The notes under the pieces were generated by a model. It made no database searches. It saw only the letters and a program-made list of their open reading frames with translations, and was not told the DNA's origin. Shown piece after piece: positions 23,220 through 35,800 of a DNA stretch of 64,000 bases. This DNA is from Megalobrama amblycephala (lineage: Eukaryota > Chordata > Actinopteri > Cypriniformes > Xenocyprididae): positions 4,782,547-4,846,546 of the forward strand of contig NC_063050.1 of assembly GCF_018812025.1 (NCBI RefSeq), written 5' to 3'. Numbering within the stretch: position 1 is the first letter of the stretch; each line of letters opens with the position of its first letter. The translations under genes and the position numbers were made by a program.

Positions 23220-24035
23220 CAGCTAGCTAAGGAACTGTAAACATTGGAAAACATTCCTGAGGTAAATGTAACATGATGTGACATATTGTTCACAAGCTGT
23301 TTTATAGACGTCTTCCGCGGTTGAAACACAAATAAAGTGATTACATGAGACATGATACATTCTGGTAAGTTGTATTAGGCTATATCTTTCAACATACCTT
23401 TGATGTTCATGCATCTTTTTCAAAATATAGCTTCTATTGAAGAGGAAGAAAAAACTCATGCTCCGTGCTGCCGCCTGAACTGAGGCACTACAGCGATCTG
23501 ACACGTCACATTTAAGAGCGTCAAAGCGCCTTTTATTGTTTGAATTTTATGATAAAATGGACAAAATTTGAAAACTTTTATTGTTATCAGAAGTAAATAA
23601 GCACAAAGCCTTTTGCAATTATTGGACGGGAGGCGCTACAAATAATATTTGATGTAGCAAAAAATAAAAATAAAAACGCAGACCTGGCAACCCTGGCTTG
23701 AAATACAGGTGATTCATAGGGTCAAAAAGAGCCTGCTTTAGCATCACTATTTTTAAACTGTTAATGTGTTAAAATTCAACACAAAAGCCGGTTTGCCAAC
23801 CGCCAAGAAGAAGAAGAAGAAGAAATTCAACACAAGAGTGATTTTCTTCACACACAGTATATATGAGTTGCAGTCTGAACACGTCTTTTCGCACCCTTTT
23901 GATTGACAGATTATAATCGGCCCTGACCATCGGCCATTTTTAAACAAATTATGTGTGATAATAGTGATAATGATAATAGTGATAATAGATAATAGTGATA
24001 ATAATAGCTTTTATCAGCCGATACCAATTGTTCAA
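23004..24035. mobile_element. hAT-like element with 'gaggtgcaccgata' end
   Basis: The left end 'gaggtgcaccgatac' and the following 'atatcggccgatgccgat' are typical of a common fish hAT family. Matching inverted phrases ('ataatcggccctgaccatcg', 'atcagccgataccaattg') appear at 23913-24030, but the final terminus is lost. It holds a (TG)n(TA)n(GA)n microsatellite at 23127-23219. A second repeat with 'acacattttgtgt'-like phrases surrounds or is nested in it (22787-23003 and about 23760-23860). No transposase. Confidence 0.55.
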
Positions 24036-24040
24036 GACCA

Positions 24041-24838
24041 GGGGCCCGTTTCAATAAAGAGGTTCAACCAAGTCTGAGTTAAAACTTGAACTCTGAGTTG
24101 ACTTACCCTGAGATGGGAAACTCTGAGTTTTCTGTTTCAGAACAGCTGAATTCAGTTAGTTCAGTCGACTCTGAGTAGGTTGACTCTGAGTTAAGCGCGT
24201 GCACCACAACTATGAAAAGCCATCATCAATGGAGCTCCGATATTACGATTCACCATGGCAACAGTATGTGACAAAAGGACGACCGGATACTTCTGAGACA
24301 ATGCAAGTTTAATTCTTATCACTGTTATAATATCAAAGGTGAAAACTGGAAGAACGGTTAGTTATTGAAATAATATTCATTTTCATTTTATATTTTATAC
24401 TGGCAGATGCATACTATTTGCACCTCAGTATTGTAAATTAACAGCATGCAATTATATCAGAGGGTAAATTATTTTATCATTATTAAACAATTTTCTTCCA
24501 CTTTTAGAACATTTTCTTCATTTTTATTGAAAATAAATGCATTTCTGTTGTGATGGGGAAAGGAAGAAGAGCAAGCTCGGCATAAGGAAGATTCGAACCC
24601 AATCAATCGCGTCACAAGGAAATCCTGCGCACCCAACATTCTACGGCTTACACCACTGAAAACGTAAATTAGGATAATTGTTTTTAACCTTGTTTGATAT
24701 TAGTGGGAGGGGTTACTGTAAATTTGTTGTAATAAACACACATAATTGGGTTCCTTGCCGCTGCTGCCTTTGGCTTGCTTAGTTGGGGACTCTTGACATT
24801 TGATATCTCAATATTTATATTAATATAGTCACTTCATT
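24041..24838. mobile_element. Harbinger-like MITE, right end missing
   Basis: The left end 'ggggcccgtttcaataaaga' followed by repeated 'ctctgagtt' units matches the ends of common fish Harbinger MITEs. The right terminus was not found, so the limit is approximate. It contains a tRNA-like segment at 24588-24657. Confidence 0.5.
24588..24657 (-). other. tRNA-like A/B-box segment
   Basis: On the minus strand an A-box-like 'tggtgtaagccgtagaatg' is followed, after about 38 bases, by a B-box 'gggttcgaatct'. The layout matches the segment at 3495-3572, which lies in a different transposon. The acceptor stem is not convincing. Confidence 0.35.
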
Positions 24839-24840
24839 GC

Positions 24841-25059
24841 CAGGGACGGCTTGCGATGTGGCAGGGCACGTGCGTTGCGGGCCCCCCCACCTCACGGGCC
24901 CCAGTGCGGCTGTACTGGCTGCACTGTCTGTAGTTACGCCACTGGTACTGGCCCACTTCGAGCACTGACTGTTACTACTAATACAACCAATCTCTGGGGG
25001 CCCAAAAGTGCATGGGCCCTTAGAATCGTCCTAACTTCCCTCCCTTAGTGGCACCCCTG
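24841..25059. mobile_element. Short hAT-like MITE
   Basis: The ends are 'cagggacggcttgcg' and 'gtggcacccctg', imperfect inverted repeats of hAT type, and the interior is rich in 'gggccc'. No 8-bp duplication could be matched. Confidence 0.5.
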
Positions 25060-25061
25060 AA

Positions 25062-25178
25062 TATACCTTATAAAAAAGTTCCTCTAACGTCAAGAAAACT
25101 GGACGTTTTTAATGTTCCCAGAACCAACACTGAATATTTAGAGAACGTTCTTATAACAAAATTCTGTTAGCTGGGTAA
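25062..25178. repeat. Dispersed 'gttagctggg' repeat copy
   Basis: It is nearly the same as 2640-2755 and 58900-59010, with 'ctaacgtcaagaaaactgga' and 'gagaacgttcttataacaaa'. Non-coding. Confidence 0.8.
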
Positions 25179-28045
25179 TAATAATATAATAATAATAATA
25201 CTACATTTTATTTAAAGGCACCTTTCAAAACACTCAAGGACACCATACAGTAAAATGATATCATAAAACAAATGAGTCATAAAACAAGTCAAGACACAAT
25301 ACAACAAAGCAACAGCTAACATACAATATTTAAAACTGATCAGAGAAAGCTAATTTAAATAGGTAAGTTTTAAGACGTGATTTAAAAGTAACCAAACAAT
25401 CACTTTCTTGTAGAGATTGTGGAAGAGAATTCCAGAGACGAGGAGCAGCACAGCTGAACGCCCTGGACCCCATAGTGACTAAACGAACAGAGGGTACAAC
25501 AAGAGAGACCGAAGAGGAAGATCGTAGTGTACGCTTTGGAGTGTAGATGTGAAGCAGTTCTGAGAGATATGAGGGTGCAAGATTGTGAAGAGCTTTGAAA
25601 GTGAGAAGTAGAATCTTGTACTCTATCCGGTATTTAACAGGAAGCCAATGTAAATGATAGAGAACAGGAGAGATATGCTCACTGGAAGAGGTTCTAGTAA
25701 TTATACGGGCAGCTGAGTTCTGGACCAACTGAAGTTTATGAAGGAGTTTGTGAGGTAACCCAAATAAAAGAGAATTACAGTAATCAATGCGTGAAGTGAC
25801 TAGAGCATGTACAAGAATGGCTGTGGAATTGGATGTGAGAAATGGACGGAAACGGCTGATGTTCTGTAGGTGGAAATATGCAGACCGAGTAATATTGTTT
25901 ACGTGTGTTTCAAAAGACAAAGTACTATCGAGGACGACATCCAGACTCTTAACCTGAGATGGAGAGATTATAGAATTATCAATGGAAATTGAAAAGCTAT
26001 TGGATTTTGACAAATTGGATTTAGTGCCAACAAGAAGAACCTCTGTTTTATCAGTATTCAACTTGAGAAAATTGTGTGAAAACCAGGATTTAATCTCTTC
26101 TAAACAATCTGAGAGAGGAAGACAGAAGAGTAGAATTTGGCTTGGATGATAAGTAGAGCTGGGTGTCGTCCGCATAGCAATGAAAACTAATGCCATATTT
26201 CCTGAAGATGTAACCAAGGGGTAATAAATAAATAATAAATAAAAGAGGGCCCAGAACAGAGCCTTGAGGAACACCAGTGGTAACAGATGAAGAATATGAC
26301 CTGAAATTTTTGAGCTGAACAAATTGAGTGCATCCGGATAGATAGGATCTGAACCAGGAGAGAGGAACACCAGTGATACCTATAAAGAGTAATCTATCTA
26401 AAAGAACTTGATGGGAAATAGTATCAAAGGCTGCACTTAAATCAAGTAAGATAAGTATAGTTAATAGTCCAGAATCAGCTGCCATCAGCAGATCATTAAC
26501 GACTTTTACCATGGCAGTCTCTGTACTATGCAATGGCCGAAAACCAGACTGGAATTTTTCAAACAAGCTATTTTTTAAGAGGTGAGCATGAACCTGAGAT
26601 GCAACAACTTTTTCCAAGATTTTTGAAAGAAAAGGTCAATTGGATATTGGGCAAAAGTTGGAAAAATCGTTAGGATCGGCACCCGGTTTCTTGAGTCTTG
26701 GAGTTATAACAGCAACTTTAAAAGATGAGGGAACAATCCCAGAAGTTAGACAAGAGTGTATAATATCGGTTACAATACCAGATAAAGTGGATAAGCAGGC
26801 TTTAACCAAGTGAGTAGGGAGTGGATCTAACTGACAGGTGGAAGACTTAGATTGTCGGATGAGACATAATATTTCATCAACAGTCGAGAGTTCAAAACTA
26901 TAGAATGAAGAGAGAGGTGAGTCATGGTAAAGCAGAAGAGGCAGATCACATGCCATGCTATTTTGAGGAGTTAATTGTTGATGGATATTGTCAATTTTAG
27001 TTGTAAAAAAGGTCATAAATTTGTTACACAAGTCACTAGAGTATAGGTGGGCAGGAAGGGTATCAGGAGGCCGTAAAATGTTATTTACTGTGATAAACAG
27101 AGAACTGGTGTTCCCTTCATCTGACCCAATTATAGCAGAATAATAATTGGATTTAGCAGTCAGTAAGTCCAATAGTAAGAATAGTAAGTCCAGTTTTAAT
27201 GCATAGATGTTCCAAGCGACGTCCCTTAGTTTTAAGTTGCCTCAGTTCAGGTGTAAACCAAGGTGCAGAATGAGAAAAATATACAGTCCGAGTTTTTAGA
27301 GGTGCAAGCTTATCAAACACACTATGCAATACCTCATTATAGTGGGAAACTAAATCATCTGGAGTAGAAAATACATCTCTCATGAGGAAATTATCAAGCC
27401 CATCAGATAGATCAATATTCTTAACATTAACGAAATGAGATGGAACGACCCATGTTGGTTTTTTCTACCATTAAGTTAACACTGAATGATATTAACTTGT
27501 GATCTGATATGGGCAAGTCCAATGCTAGACAATTAGAAGGGGTTATACCAGAGCAGCAAATAAGGTCAAGAGTGTGATCTTTACAGTGAGTCGGAAAAAT
27601 CGACAAATTGTTGTATTCCAAAACTGTCAAGACATGATATAAAATCTCTGGTGAGAGTGTTATTGACATTATCCATGTGTATATTAAAATCCCCCAATAT
27701 AATAACATTGTGAGATGCAGAACACAGTAAAGTTAAAAATACAGAAAAATCATTTAAAAAAATTAGAATTGCTCCTGGGCGGGCGATAGACAGTAGCTAT
27801 AACAGTAGGAACAGGTCCATTAATTTGTAAGACAGTGGATTCAAATGATTCATACAAAGGTACAGTTATGGGAGAGACTTTCCACTTCTCATTATAAAGT
27901 ATCGCGAGCCCTCCTCCTCTACCAGAGGCATGGGGTTGACAGGTGTAAGCAAAGCCGGGAGGAACCGTTTGATTTAGCTGTGAGAAATCGTGAGGTTGTT
28001 GCCATGTTTCAGTCAAACAGAGGAAATCAAACTTACTACTAAATG
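25179..28045 (-). mobile_element. L2/CR1-like LINE, 5'-truncated and frame-broken
   Basis: LINEs copy themselves by target-primed reverse transcription. Reading leftward from about 28045: an APE endonuclease (TETWQ, GRGGGLAILY, VYRPP, then GDFNIH and ISDHKL in shifted frames), a linker, and the RT domain ([29 protein letters not shown]) at 26617-26090. The C-terminal tail is at 26370-25330 ([14 protein letters not shown], then [20 protein letters not shown]). The catalytic YADD is intact but at least four frame changes split the protein, so it cannot be made from one frame. The 3' UTR ends in a (TAT/ATT)n tail at 25179-25203. The element lies in the same orientation as the NLR gene, in the intron just after the NACHT exon. 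Confidence 0.88.
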
Positions 28046-28085
28046 TACTAAATGCATAAATATAAAAAGTATAAAGATGACTTAC

Positions 28086-29883
28086 AGTGCTCTTCTGGTG
28101 TTTCTGATCACTGGCATTAGTCTCTCCAGGTCTTCTTCAGATGGGCTGTATTTCTGCAGTTCAAACATCTCTTGAGTCTCTTCTGACATCAGTAGCACAA
28201 ACACCAGAGCTGACCATTGAGCAGAGGAGAGATTCTGTTCTGAAAGATTTCCTGAGCTCAGATTCTTCTGAATCTCTTCCTCAAAGTCATCTTTCAGTTC
28301 TCTCAGACAGCAGAAGAGATTAATGGTCCTCTCTACTGATTCCTCCTTCTCTATTGCCTTTTTGATATAATCAGCAGTTTCTTTGACATTCTCTGTTTTC
28401 AGATCCAGTGCTGGCAGCAGTTCCTTCAGGTCACTCTGATTGGACTCCAGTGAGAGACCCAAGAGGAACCGGAGGAAAAGGTCCAGGTGTCCGTTCTCGC
28501 TTTCTAAAGCCTTGTTGATCGCAGACTTGTGAAGGCCAATTAGTGATCTTCTGAAGAGTTTCCATATCAGTATTTCTATCCAAGATTGAAGAAATGGGTT
28601 TGCCCCTGAACTTCTGTAAGTTAAAAACACATAGAGAGCAGCGAGGAACTCCTGGACACTGAGATGTATGAAGCTGTAAACGTTTCTCACTAAAATGCCT
28701 GTTTTCTTCTGAAAGATCTGAGTGCATAACCCAGAGTACACTGACCCTTCACTGACATCTAGTCCACACTCCTTAAGATCTTCTTGGGAGAAATTCAACA
28801 TACCTTTCTGTAGCTGTTTAAAAGCCAGTTTCCCAAGCTTCAGAAGAATCTCATCAAAAGACTTGGCTTCGGGCATAGGTGTACGACCATCATGATATTT
28901 TTTCCCCATCTGTTGCTTCTGAGAAAGTAAGAAGTTTGTGTACATCCCTGTGAGAGTTGTTGGTACTTTGTCATTGCTCTCTTGATCCAGCAGAGGCTGA
29001 AGAACAGTGAGAGAGATCCAGCAGAAGATGGGGATGTGGCACATGATGTACAGACTCCTGGATTTCCTCATGTGATGGATGATGGTTTCAGCAACTTCAG
29101 GACTGCTGTTTTTGATGAAGTATTGTTCTATTTGCTCATCGTTGAATCCTCGCACCTCTATTACCTGATCAATGTAATCTCTGGGTATCAGGCCAGTTGC
29201 TGCAGGTCTGGATGTGATCCAAACAAGAGCCGAGTGAAACAGATCTTTCTTGACCAGGTTTGTTACTATCCTACTCACTGTTGTTTTTTCATGAACATCT
29301 GTTAATTTGTCATCCTCATCAAAACTCAACTGGAAGCGACATTCATCCAGCCCATCAAAGATGAACATGACCTTACCTTCATCTTCAGGAAGAGAGGGCA
29401 GTTCTTCAGTTCTTCCACTAAAGAAGTGTTTGTGAAGCAGATCCATGAGACAGCACTTTTTTGTTTCTATCCTATTCAGTTCACGGAATGGAAGTGGAAA
29501 TATGAAGTCTATATCCTGATTTTCATTTCCTTTAGCCCAGTCAAGGATGAATTTATTGACAGAGACAGTTTTTCCCGCCCCTGCAATGCCCATCATCAGC
29601 ACTTTTTTGTTTTGTCGACCCATGTGGTTTTTGAATATGTCATTGCACTGGATTGGCGTGTCCTTGGCAGAAAATTGGTTGTGACTCAATTCAGTCAGTA
29701 TCACCTCATGGTCATTCACTATTCCTCCAGTCACATTCTCCACTACATACAGATCAGTGTAAATATCATCCACATATTTCTTATGACCCGTCTTAGAATC
29801 ACCAACTAATATCCGCTTGTAGTCCTCTTGTAATTTCTTCTTCAGTTTGCAGCTGATCTTTCTGTAATCAGCTTCATGGCCCT
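28086..29883 (-). CDS. NLR gene, FISNA-NACHT exon
   Basis: This is the core exon of a fish NLRC3-like/NLRP-like receptor, a cytosolic ATPase that oligomerises in innate immune signalling. The acceptor '...caactgcag' ends at 29884 and the donor GTAAGT starts at 28085, giving a 1798-bp exon, the usual size. The open frame continues upstream to an ATG at 29977, but that part is intronic. Domains: FISNA at the start (HEADYRKISCKLKKKLQEDY), then NACHT with Walker A GIAGAGKT (about 29590-29567), Walker B FIFDGLDECR (about 29365) and sensor WITSRPAA. A winged-helix/HD2 region follows, with FIHLSVQEFLAALYVF. There are no stops or frameshifts, so this part is intact. It enters with two bases completing the linker codon and leaves two for LRR exon 1. 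Expression and full-length integrity are not shown. Confidence 0.95.
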
Positions 29884-29996
29884 CTGCAGTTGAGCCTTTG
29901 AAAAAGATGAACAGATGGCAAAGAGTAAGCAAACCATTTTGTAATAAACCAGGGCCCATATTTATCAAGCTTCTCAAAGTGCCATTTTACTCTTAA

Positions 29997-31299
29997 AGGG
30001 TCATGAAAACTCAAAACACTTTTTTTGAGGTGTAAACAGATATGTATAGGCTGCACATCATTGAAAACACTAAAGGTACTCATCAATGTTATTGATAAGT
30101 GAAAAATAGTTATTTTTGCATTTTTCAGAGTGATTTCTGTCTTCCGGTTTGAAAAGCTGAGTCGGAGCAACGTCACAAAATCTGACTTAATCGTGTACTT
30201 TTGGCCCAAGTATGGGCATGGTCGAACATGCTGACGTAGACCGTTTCGAGCGATTCTCGACATATATTCATGACATAAAGCTCATTTAATCCAATCACTG
30301 CGCTGTAGTATGCATAAGATTATAATTGCGGTATTATGCATGAAGTATCACTTTTTTCACCTCGGTCTCTTGTCATTCAGAGACATATCGTTGGTGTTCG
30401 TTTGCTCAGTGCTACAACACAATGTGTTTTCCTGCGACGTGACCAGAGCAGAGGTTTGTGTGCATGTGGATTGTTTTGCTGTGATCTACCAGCACAAATG
30501 GAAAATATGTTCGCGTGAGATCGCATTACAGCGGAGAATTCAAATGTCATAAAAGTGTGGTTCATCACCTCAGCCTGCTCTAGCTGCATTCAAACACGAG
30601 AGCCGTAGGCTCTGTTTACCTCAGCACAGCAGCACATGTGTTGTTTGTATTTTGCTCGCGATGCGGTCAGAACTGGAGTTTGAATACGAACACATGAAAA
30701 ATACGATTGTTATTTTGATATACACGCGGAGCGCGCATATGCTCGGTTTCAGCGCGGAGCTCCACGATGAGTTTAATAACACTAGCCACGTGACACATAG
30801 CTCATACAGAATAAAGTATCCGTGTTTAAAGTTTTTATTTCACACATTCTCCTGCACCAAACATTAACCAGCATGGTGTAGTTATGCACACATATTTCAT
30901 CAAGTCTTCTTCAAATGAATTATATGTGCAAACTGGATACTGATACAGTGGTGTAGCCTATCTGAACACGACGACACGATTATTATAAAAGACTGATTTT
31001 GAGACTGCAGTGCTCGTAAACGTAATCAAAGTAGCCTATTATTAGCCCTATTAAATATTCTTTCCCATTTCTCCCTTGTGCTTGGGAGTTTGTTGTCATT
31101 TTCTCCGTGCTCATGTATTAATATTCATTATTCTGTATAATGAGTGTGTTGTATGTCTGTGCTTCATTGGTTGTTCTCTCCCCTCTTCTCCCCCTCTACA
31201 CTCCCACTTTTCCAGAGCTTTACACGCCCATTTTAACAGACTGTTTTTAAGCTTTGAGGTGTGAACGACCAGGGTAAAACAGGGGGGATTCATGACCCT
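29997..31299. mobile_element. TTAA-target DNA element (piggyBac/Kolobok-like)
   Basis: TTAA is duplicated at 29993-29996 and 31300-31303. The ends are inverted, AGGGTCATGAAAACTC and AGGGTCATGAATCCCC. It is 1303 bp without a transposase. It lies about 110 bp upstream of the NACHT exon acceptor, inside another repeat whose start 'agggcccatatttatcaagc' is at 29951. The small ORFs inside show no recognised domain. Confidence 0.85.
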
Positions 31300-31315
31300 T
31301 TAAAGCCACAGAGCC

Positions 31316-31480
31316 TGAAATCAACTGAAGATAAAAGAAGACATTAAATCTCTCAAGATCTCAGCAGAAGTTCTTTTTGAGAATTAACAGGTTTAGATGT
31401 TGATGTTTTATTGTTGATGTTGATGTTTGGTCACCATTATGGTGGTCAGTGTTTCCTTTAGTTGGGCAGTTTGACTCTTG
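31316..31480. repeat. Fragment of the dispersed palindromic family
   Basis: The phrases 'atcaactgaagataaa', 'gacattaaatc' and 'ggtcaccattatggtggtca' recur at 41050-41270 and, inverted, at 1560-1750. The AT-rich sequence from 31481 to 32000 holds no gene that I can see. Confidence 0.7.
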
Positions 31481-32005
31481 CCTTTTTGTGTGAGTTTGTG
31501 GTCTTTGTAACAGTGTTTACCAAAACACATCATTTATTGAAAAGAAACCAGAAACAAAGATGATTTGTTGATATAGTTTTCGTCATCATGAAACAAAGTC
31601 ATTTGCTAATCATACTCCTGACTATGGAAGTAAATTAATGCTAAATGTTTTTGAAATAAAAAGCTTGTTGAATTGCACTAATTGAAAAAAATATGCATTA
31701 CATTAGCTGTGCTTGCATTTAGATGCATTGTATTTTTAATGCTTTCATTTTTATGGGCTGAAATTCAACATGGTCGTATATTTAAGCTGTGAATATTTCA
31801 ATTTAAAATATTTCATACACATTTTCATTATTACAAATTCAATAATTTATATTCACCTTTCAGATTTCACTTCCAAAATTTTCATTCTGTTTAAAAATAC
31901 AAACTATAAGATTCGACTGGCAATTTTCGGTCCATATTATTTCGCTTTACAAATTCGCTTCCACAAATTCAGAGGTTCAAATTTAGCAGAAAATTCAACA
32001 TTTCA

Positions 32006-32747
32006 TGTTGAAAAGGCCCAGTATTTTCCATACTATTTACTGATTTGATGTTGATATGATTGACAGACTAGTCGGGCCCGCCCATAAGAAGGACGACATT
32101 TTAGTTCTTACAGCTCTGTCAACTGCTCGCTATAAAGTTGCTTTCATTGTGTGTGCGTTCGAAAGAAGTAAGTGTGTTTTTTTATATCTTATGTTTATAT
32201 GATTCTAACATCTTGTTAGTGTGAGAATTCGAGTTTTAATCTGTTACCGGTCCATTCCTCATAACTGCGTCATCTCATAAGTGCGCGAGTCCGGAGCGTA
32301 TCCAGCCATCTATAACGCGCACATTTAATATAGCGAGTGTGTGTATTGCATTATGATTATTAAGATATTAATATGTTAATCAGCATATAGGGTTTTTGCT
32401 TGTGAATAAACTTTCCAGGCAGTATTGTTTGGCATATTTATGACTGTTATTTCTGCTAATGCACGGTAATGCACTGTTAAATAATGGCGCTCTATCTAAT
32501 TGTTTTATTTAAATATTTACTGCTGCTGTTATTATGTATAGTGTATTATTTCAGTTGTGATTTATTATGTATATTTCTTTATTCATTTTAGACACCACAC
32601 ACGTGCCATATGTATGTGAAAGCGTGCATAATAAATGGAGCATCAGTTGAGCACCGACCTCTGGTTTTTGTGCGTTCTTACCGACGCCCCCTGGTGATCA
32701 CAAATTAAAATAACAACGCCAGTACAGTCCTTTATATCTATTCAACA
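32006..32747 (+). repeat. 5' LTR of BEL/Pao element
   Basis: It starts TGTTGAAAAGG and ends ATTCAACA, so the tips form a short inverted repeat (TGTTGA/TCAACA). 'gctataaagttgctttcatt' near 32130 looks like a promoter TATA region and 'cataataaatggagc' near 32628 like a polyadenylation signal. The LTR ends directly at the primer site. Confidence 0.96.
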
Positions 32748-32764
32748 TGGTCCTTCGAGCCGGA
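32748..32764 (+). promoter_or_regulatory. Primer binding site, tRNA-Tyr type
   Basis: TGGTCCTTCGAGCCGGA immediately follows the 5' LTR. It is complementary over all 17 bases to the 3' end of vertebrate tRNA-Tyr (ending TCCGGCTCGAAGGA plus CCA) as I recall it, so tRNA-Tyr is the likely primer for minus-strand DNA synthesis. Confidence 0.85.
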
Positions 32765-32825
32765 TATCTGTGATTGCCATGGAATAAGATGTCCAGAGCC
32801 AGTGAAATGACAGAGTCTGATCCTG

Positions 32826-35800
32826 ATGTCCGCAGACGGGTGCCAAGGCCCCCCACGTCACTTGGTGGATTACGAGGTAGAATACAGAGGCTTCCAGCAC
32901 ACATACCCACCTGTTTCCAGACTGCAACTCGCGCACCACAGAGAATCAGAAATGCAAGGTGCACTTTATCAGTCAGAGGGAGCTGCCGAGATGACACCCC
33001 TCACCCGATGGCAGGAGTTGGAGCAGGAGGAGGAAATTACTGGAGAACCATATGCAGACAAAGATGCTCAAGCAGTGATTCAGCAGCTCAGAGAAGAGAA
33101 TCAGCAACTGCATCAAACCATTAGAGATATGAGACATAAGATAGAAATGGATGAAACAGCCTCATCACAGATTCCCGTCCCTCTGCCCCGTACCAAATCA
33201 CCACGTGAGGCCTCTGTAACCCAGACTAAACTTAGACCCATGCCAGCTCCACGATCCCACAAGTCCATTGCAGATTGCAGTAGACAGGCTGCTAAAGAGA
33301 CTGATAATACAGAAACACGCTATGGATCCCCTAAGTCTGTGGATGATGAACAGGTTAGTGTCTCTGCCATTTCAGATGACCTGTGCAGAATGAGTCTCAA
33401 GTCACCACCAGAGGGCAAGCCTGTCCCGTATCGCTCAAGTTCCCCTAGCCATCCTCAGTCAAAACGTTTGACCCAGTCTTATCCAGCACGCAGCCCAGAA
33501 CGCTACACAAACTATGCCCCACATCAGCAACGGCTGCCTTATCGTGCCCCCTCACCTGTTCTTAGTTTTAGAGAACAGCCAGACTACAGCACAAGGCCTT
33601 ATCATCCACCCAGAGACTTTATCCCTGATAGCCGCATACCTCCTACTAGAGAGAGCATCTATAGAGGTCCTACACCCTCCATTCCTGACTTTACAGCAGA
33701 GGACCCAAGGCAGTTTGCAAGGCTAAAGATATCGCTCGAGAATTTGCTGCCGCATGATGCCACGGAACAGTTCAAATACCAGATTTTGTTAGAGCATCTG
33801 AAATTTGAGGAAGCCCTTCTAATCGCAGACTCCTATAGTAACTCCCGTTATCCCTATACATACACCATGCAATCACTGTCTGAGCACTATGGACAGCCCC
33901 ACCAGCTGGCATTGGGGAGAATTGCGGAACTGATGGATGGCCCTAACATTCGTAGCGGAGATACCCAGGCATTCAGGAGGTTTGCCCTCAGAGTCAGAGC
34001 ATTGGTGGGGATGCTTGATCAGTTGGGTGACAAAGGAAGCATTGAGTTACAGTGTGGTTCACATGTAGCCAGACTCATGTCTAAACTGCCTCACGATCTT
34101 AGAGCCAATTTCAAAAGGTATGTTCACCCTCTCAGAAACCCCATACCAAACCTGCTTGATTTCTCACACTGGCTTGAGTTTGAACTGCAGGTTCAGCCCA
34201 CAGATAGTAGAGTTTGTATAGGTGAGATGAAGGGACGTGGTGCTTTGCAGAAAGAGGCCCAGCGACCACGCAGACACCCTCTACAGGCAGCTGCCATTTT
34301 GCACAGTGCAGAGCAGTCCACAAGCATTACAGCTGCCATTAACTCAGAGACAGAAAGGCCTGGCAGGTCTGTGTACTGTCACTACTGTGACAATAAACAG
34401 CACTTCCTCAACCAGTGTAGTAATTTTGCACAGTTAACAAATGAGTTGAAAACTAACTGGATTAAGTTGAACAAGAGATGCTGGAGGTGTGGACGGAAAC
34501 ATCAGGCAGCCCAGTGCCGATTGAAAGTAACATGTAAGGTTTGCACAGAAAAGCACCTAACAGCCCTGCATGACATAAATAGCAGGTCCACAGTGACAAA
34601 GAACACTGAAGTTCAAAAAGAAAGTCAAACGCTATATCTGGATCGTCCAGTAGGGGGTAGCCAAATTCTCCTGAAACTCAGTAAGGTGCTATTACATCAT
34701 GGCAAACATACTTTGATGACTTATGCCATTTTGGATGATGGTTCGGAGCGTACCATCTTACTTCATGATGCAGCACAGCAACTCCAACTGAATGGCCAAC
34801 CAGAGAATCTCTCCTTGAGAACGGTCAGACATGATACTCAAGTTATTTCAGGCACCAAAGTGTCCTTTACACTTTCCCCTGCCTTTCAGCCCAATAAGAG
34901 ATTCAAGATAAGGGGTGCATTCACTGCAGAACATTTAGGCTTAGCCAAACATTCACATCCAGTGCCAGCTCTACAGGAGAAATTCAAGCATCTCAAAGGT
35001 CTGCCTCTTCAAGGCTTTTCTCAAGTGCAACCACTGTTACTCATAGGCTCTGATCACCACCATTTGATTGCCCCTATAGAGCCAGTGCGTTTCGGACCAC
35101 CAGGTGGGCCAGCTGGTGTTAAAACTAGGTTAGGCTGGACACTGCAAGGGCCTGCAAATGTAGTTCAGCACCAGTTACCAGCACAGCAGTGTCTTTTCAC
35201 ATCCGTTGCCTCCCCAGCATCAGAGCTCCTGCAACATGTTGAAAGACTCTGGCAGTTAGACACTTTACCTTACCGTAATGAGAAAGTGGTGACACGCTCA
35301 CGATGTGATCAAGAGGCCATAGATATGCTTGAGGCCAAGACGGTAAGGGTGAATGTAGATGGAGTGCTCAGGTATGCTACACCCCTCTTACGCAAAAAAG
35401 AGATGCCCAAGCTGACAGCACCGAAGGAGGCAGTCCTCCCCCACCTCAGAGGTTTGGAAAAGCGTCTTAGTAAAGATCTAGAGTTGGCCAAAGCATACAA
35501 CCAGGAAATTGAAAGGCTGGAGCAATCTGGTTATGCAGTTAAACTGGCTCCTGAGGCTGTAGACCAGACCCCTGAATCTTGGTACATACCTCACCATATG
35601 GTACACCATAATGGTAAAAACAGAGTAGTGTACAATTGCTCCTTCCAGTTTGAGGGCCATAATCTCAATGAGTATATCTTACCAGGGCCCACTCTCACTT
35701 CCACATTGCTAGGTGTACTACTTCGCTTCAGAGAGCATACGGTGGCTATCACAAGCGACATCAAAGGCATGTTTCATCAGATTCGTCTACTGCCAGAGGA

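Noticed and set aside
23045..23353. ORF of 102 codons with SLSLSLSIYIYIY repeats
   Set aside because: It translates a (GA)n(TA)n(CA)n microsatellite inside a transposon.
29884..29977. Upstream ATG at 29977 as the start of the NACHT protein
   Set aside because: The frame is open there, but a good acceptor (ctgcag) at 29884-29889 and the family's exon layout place it in the intron.
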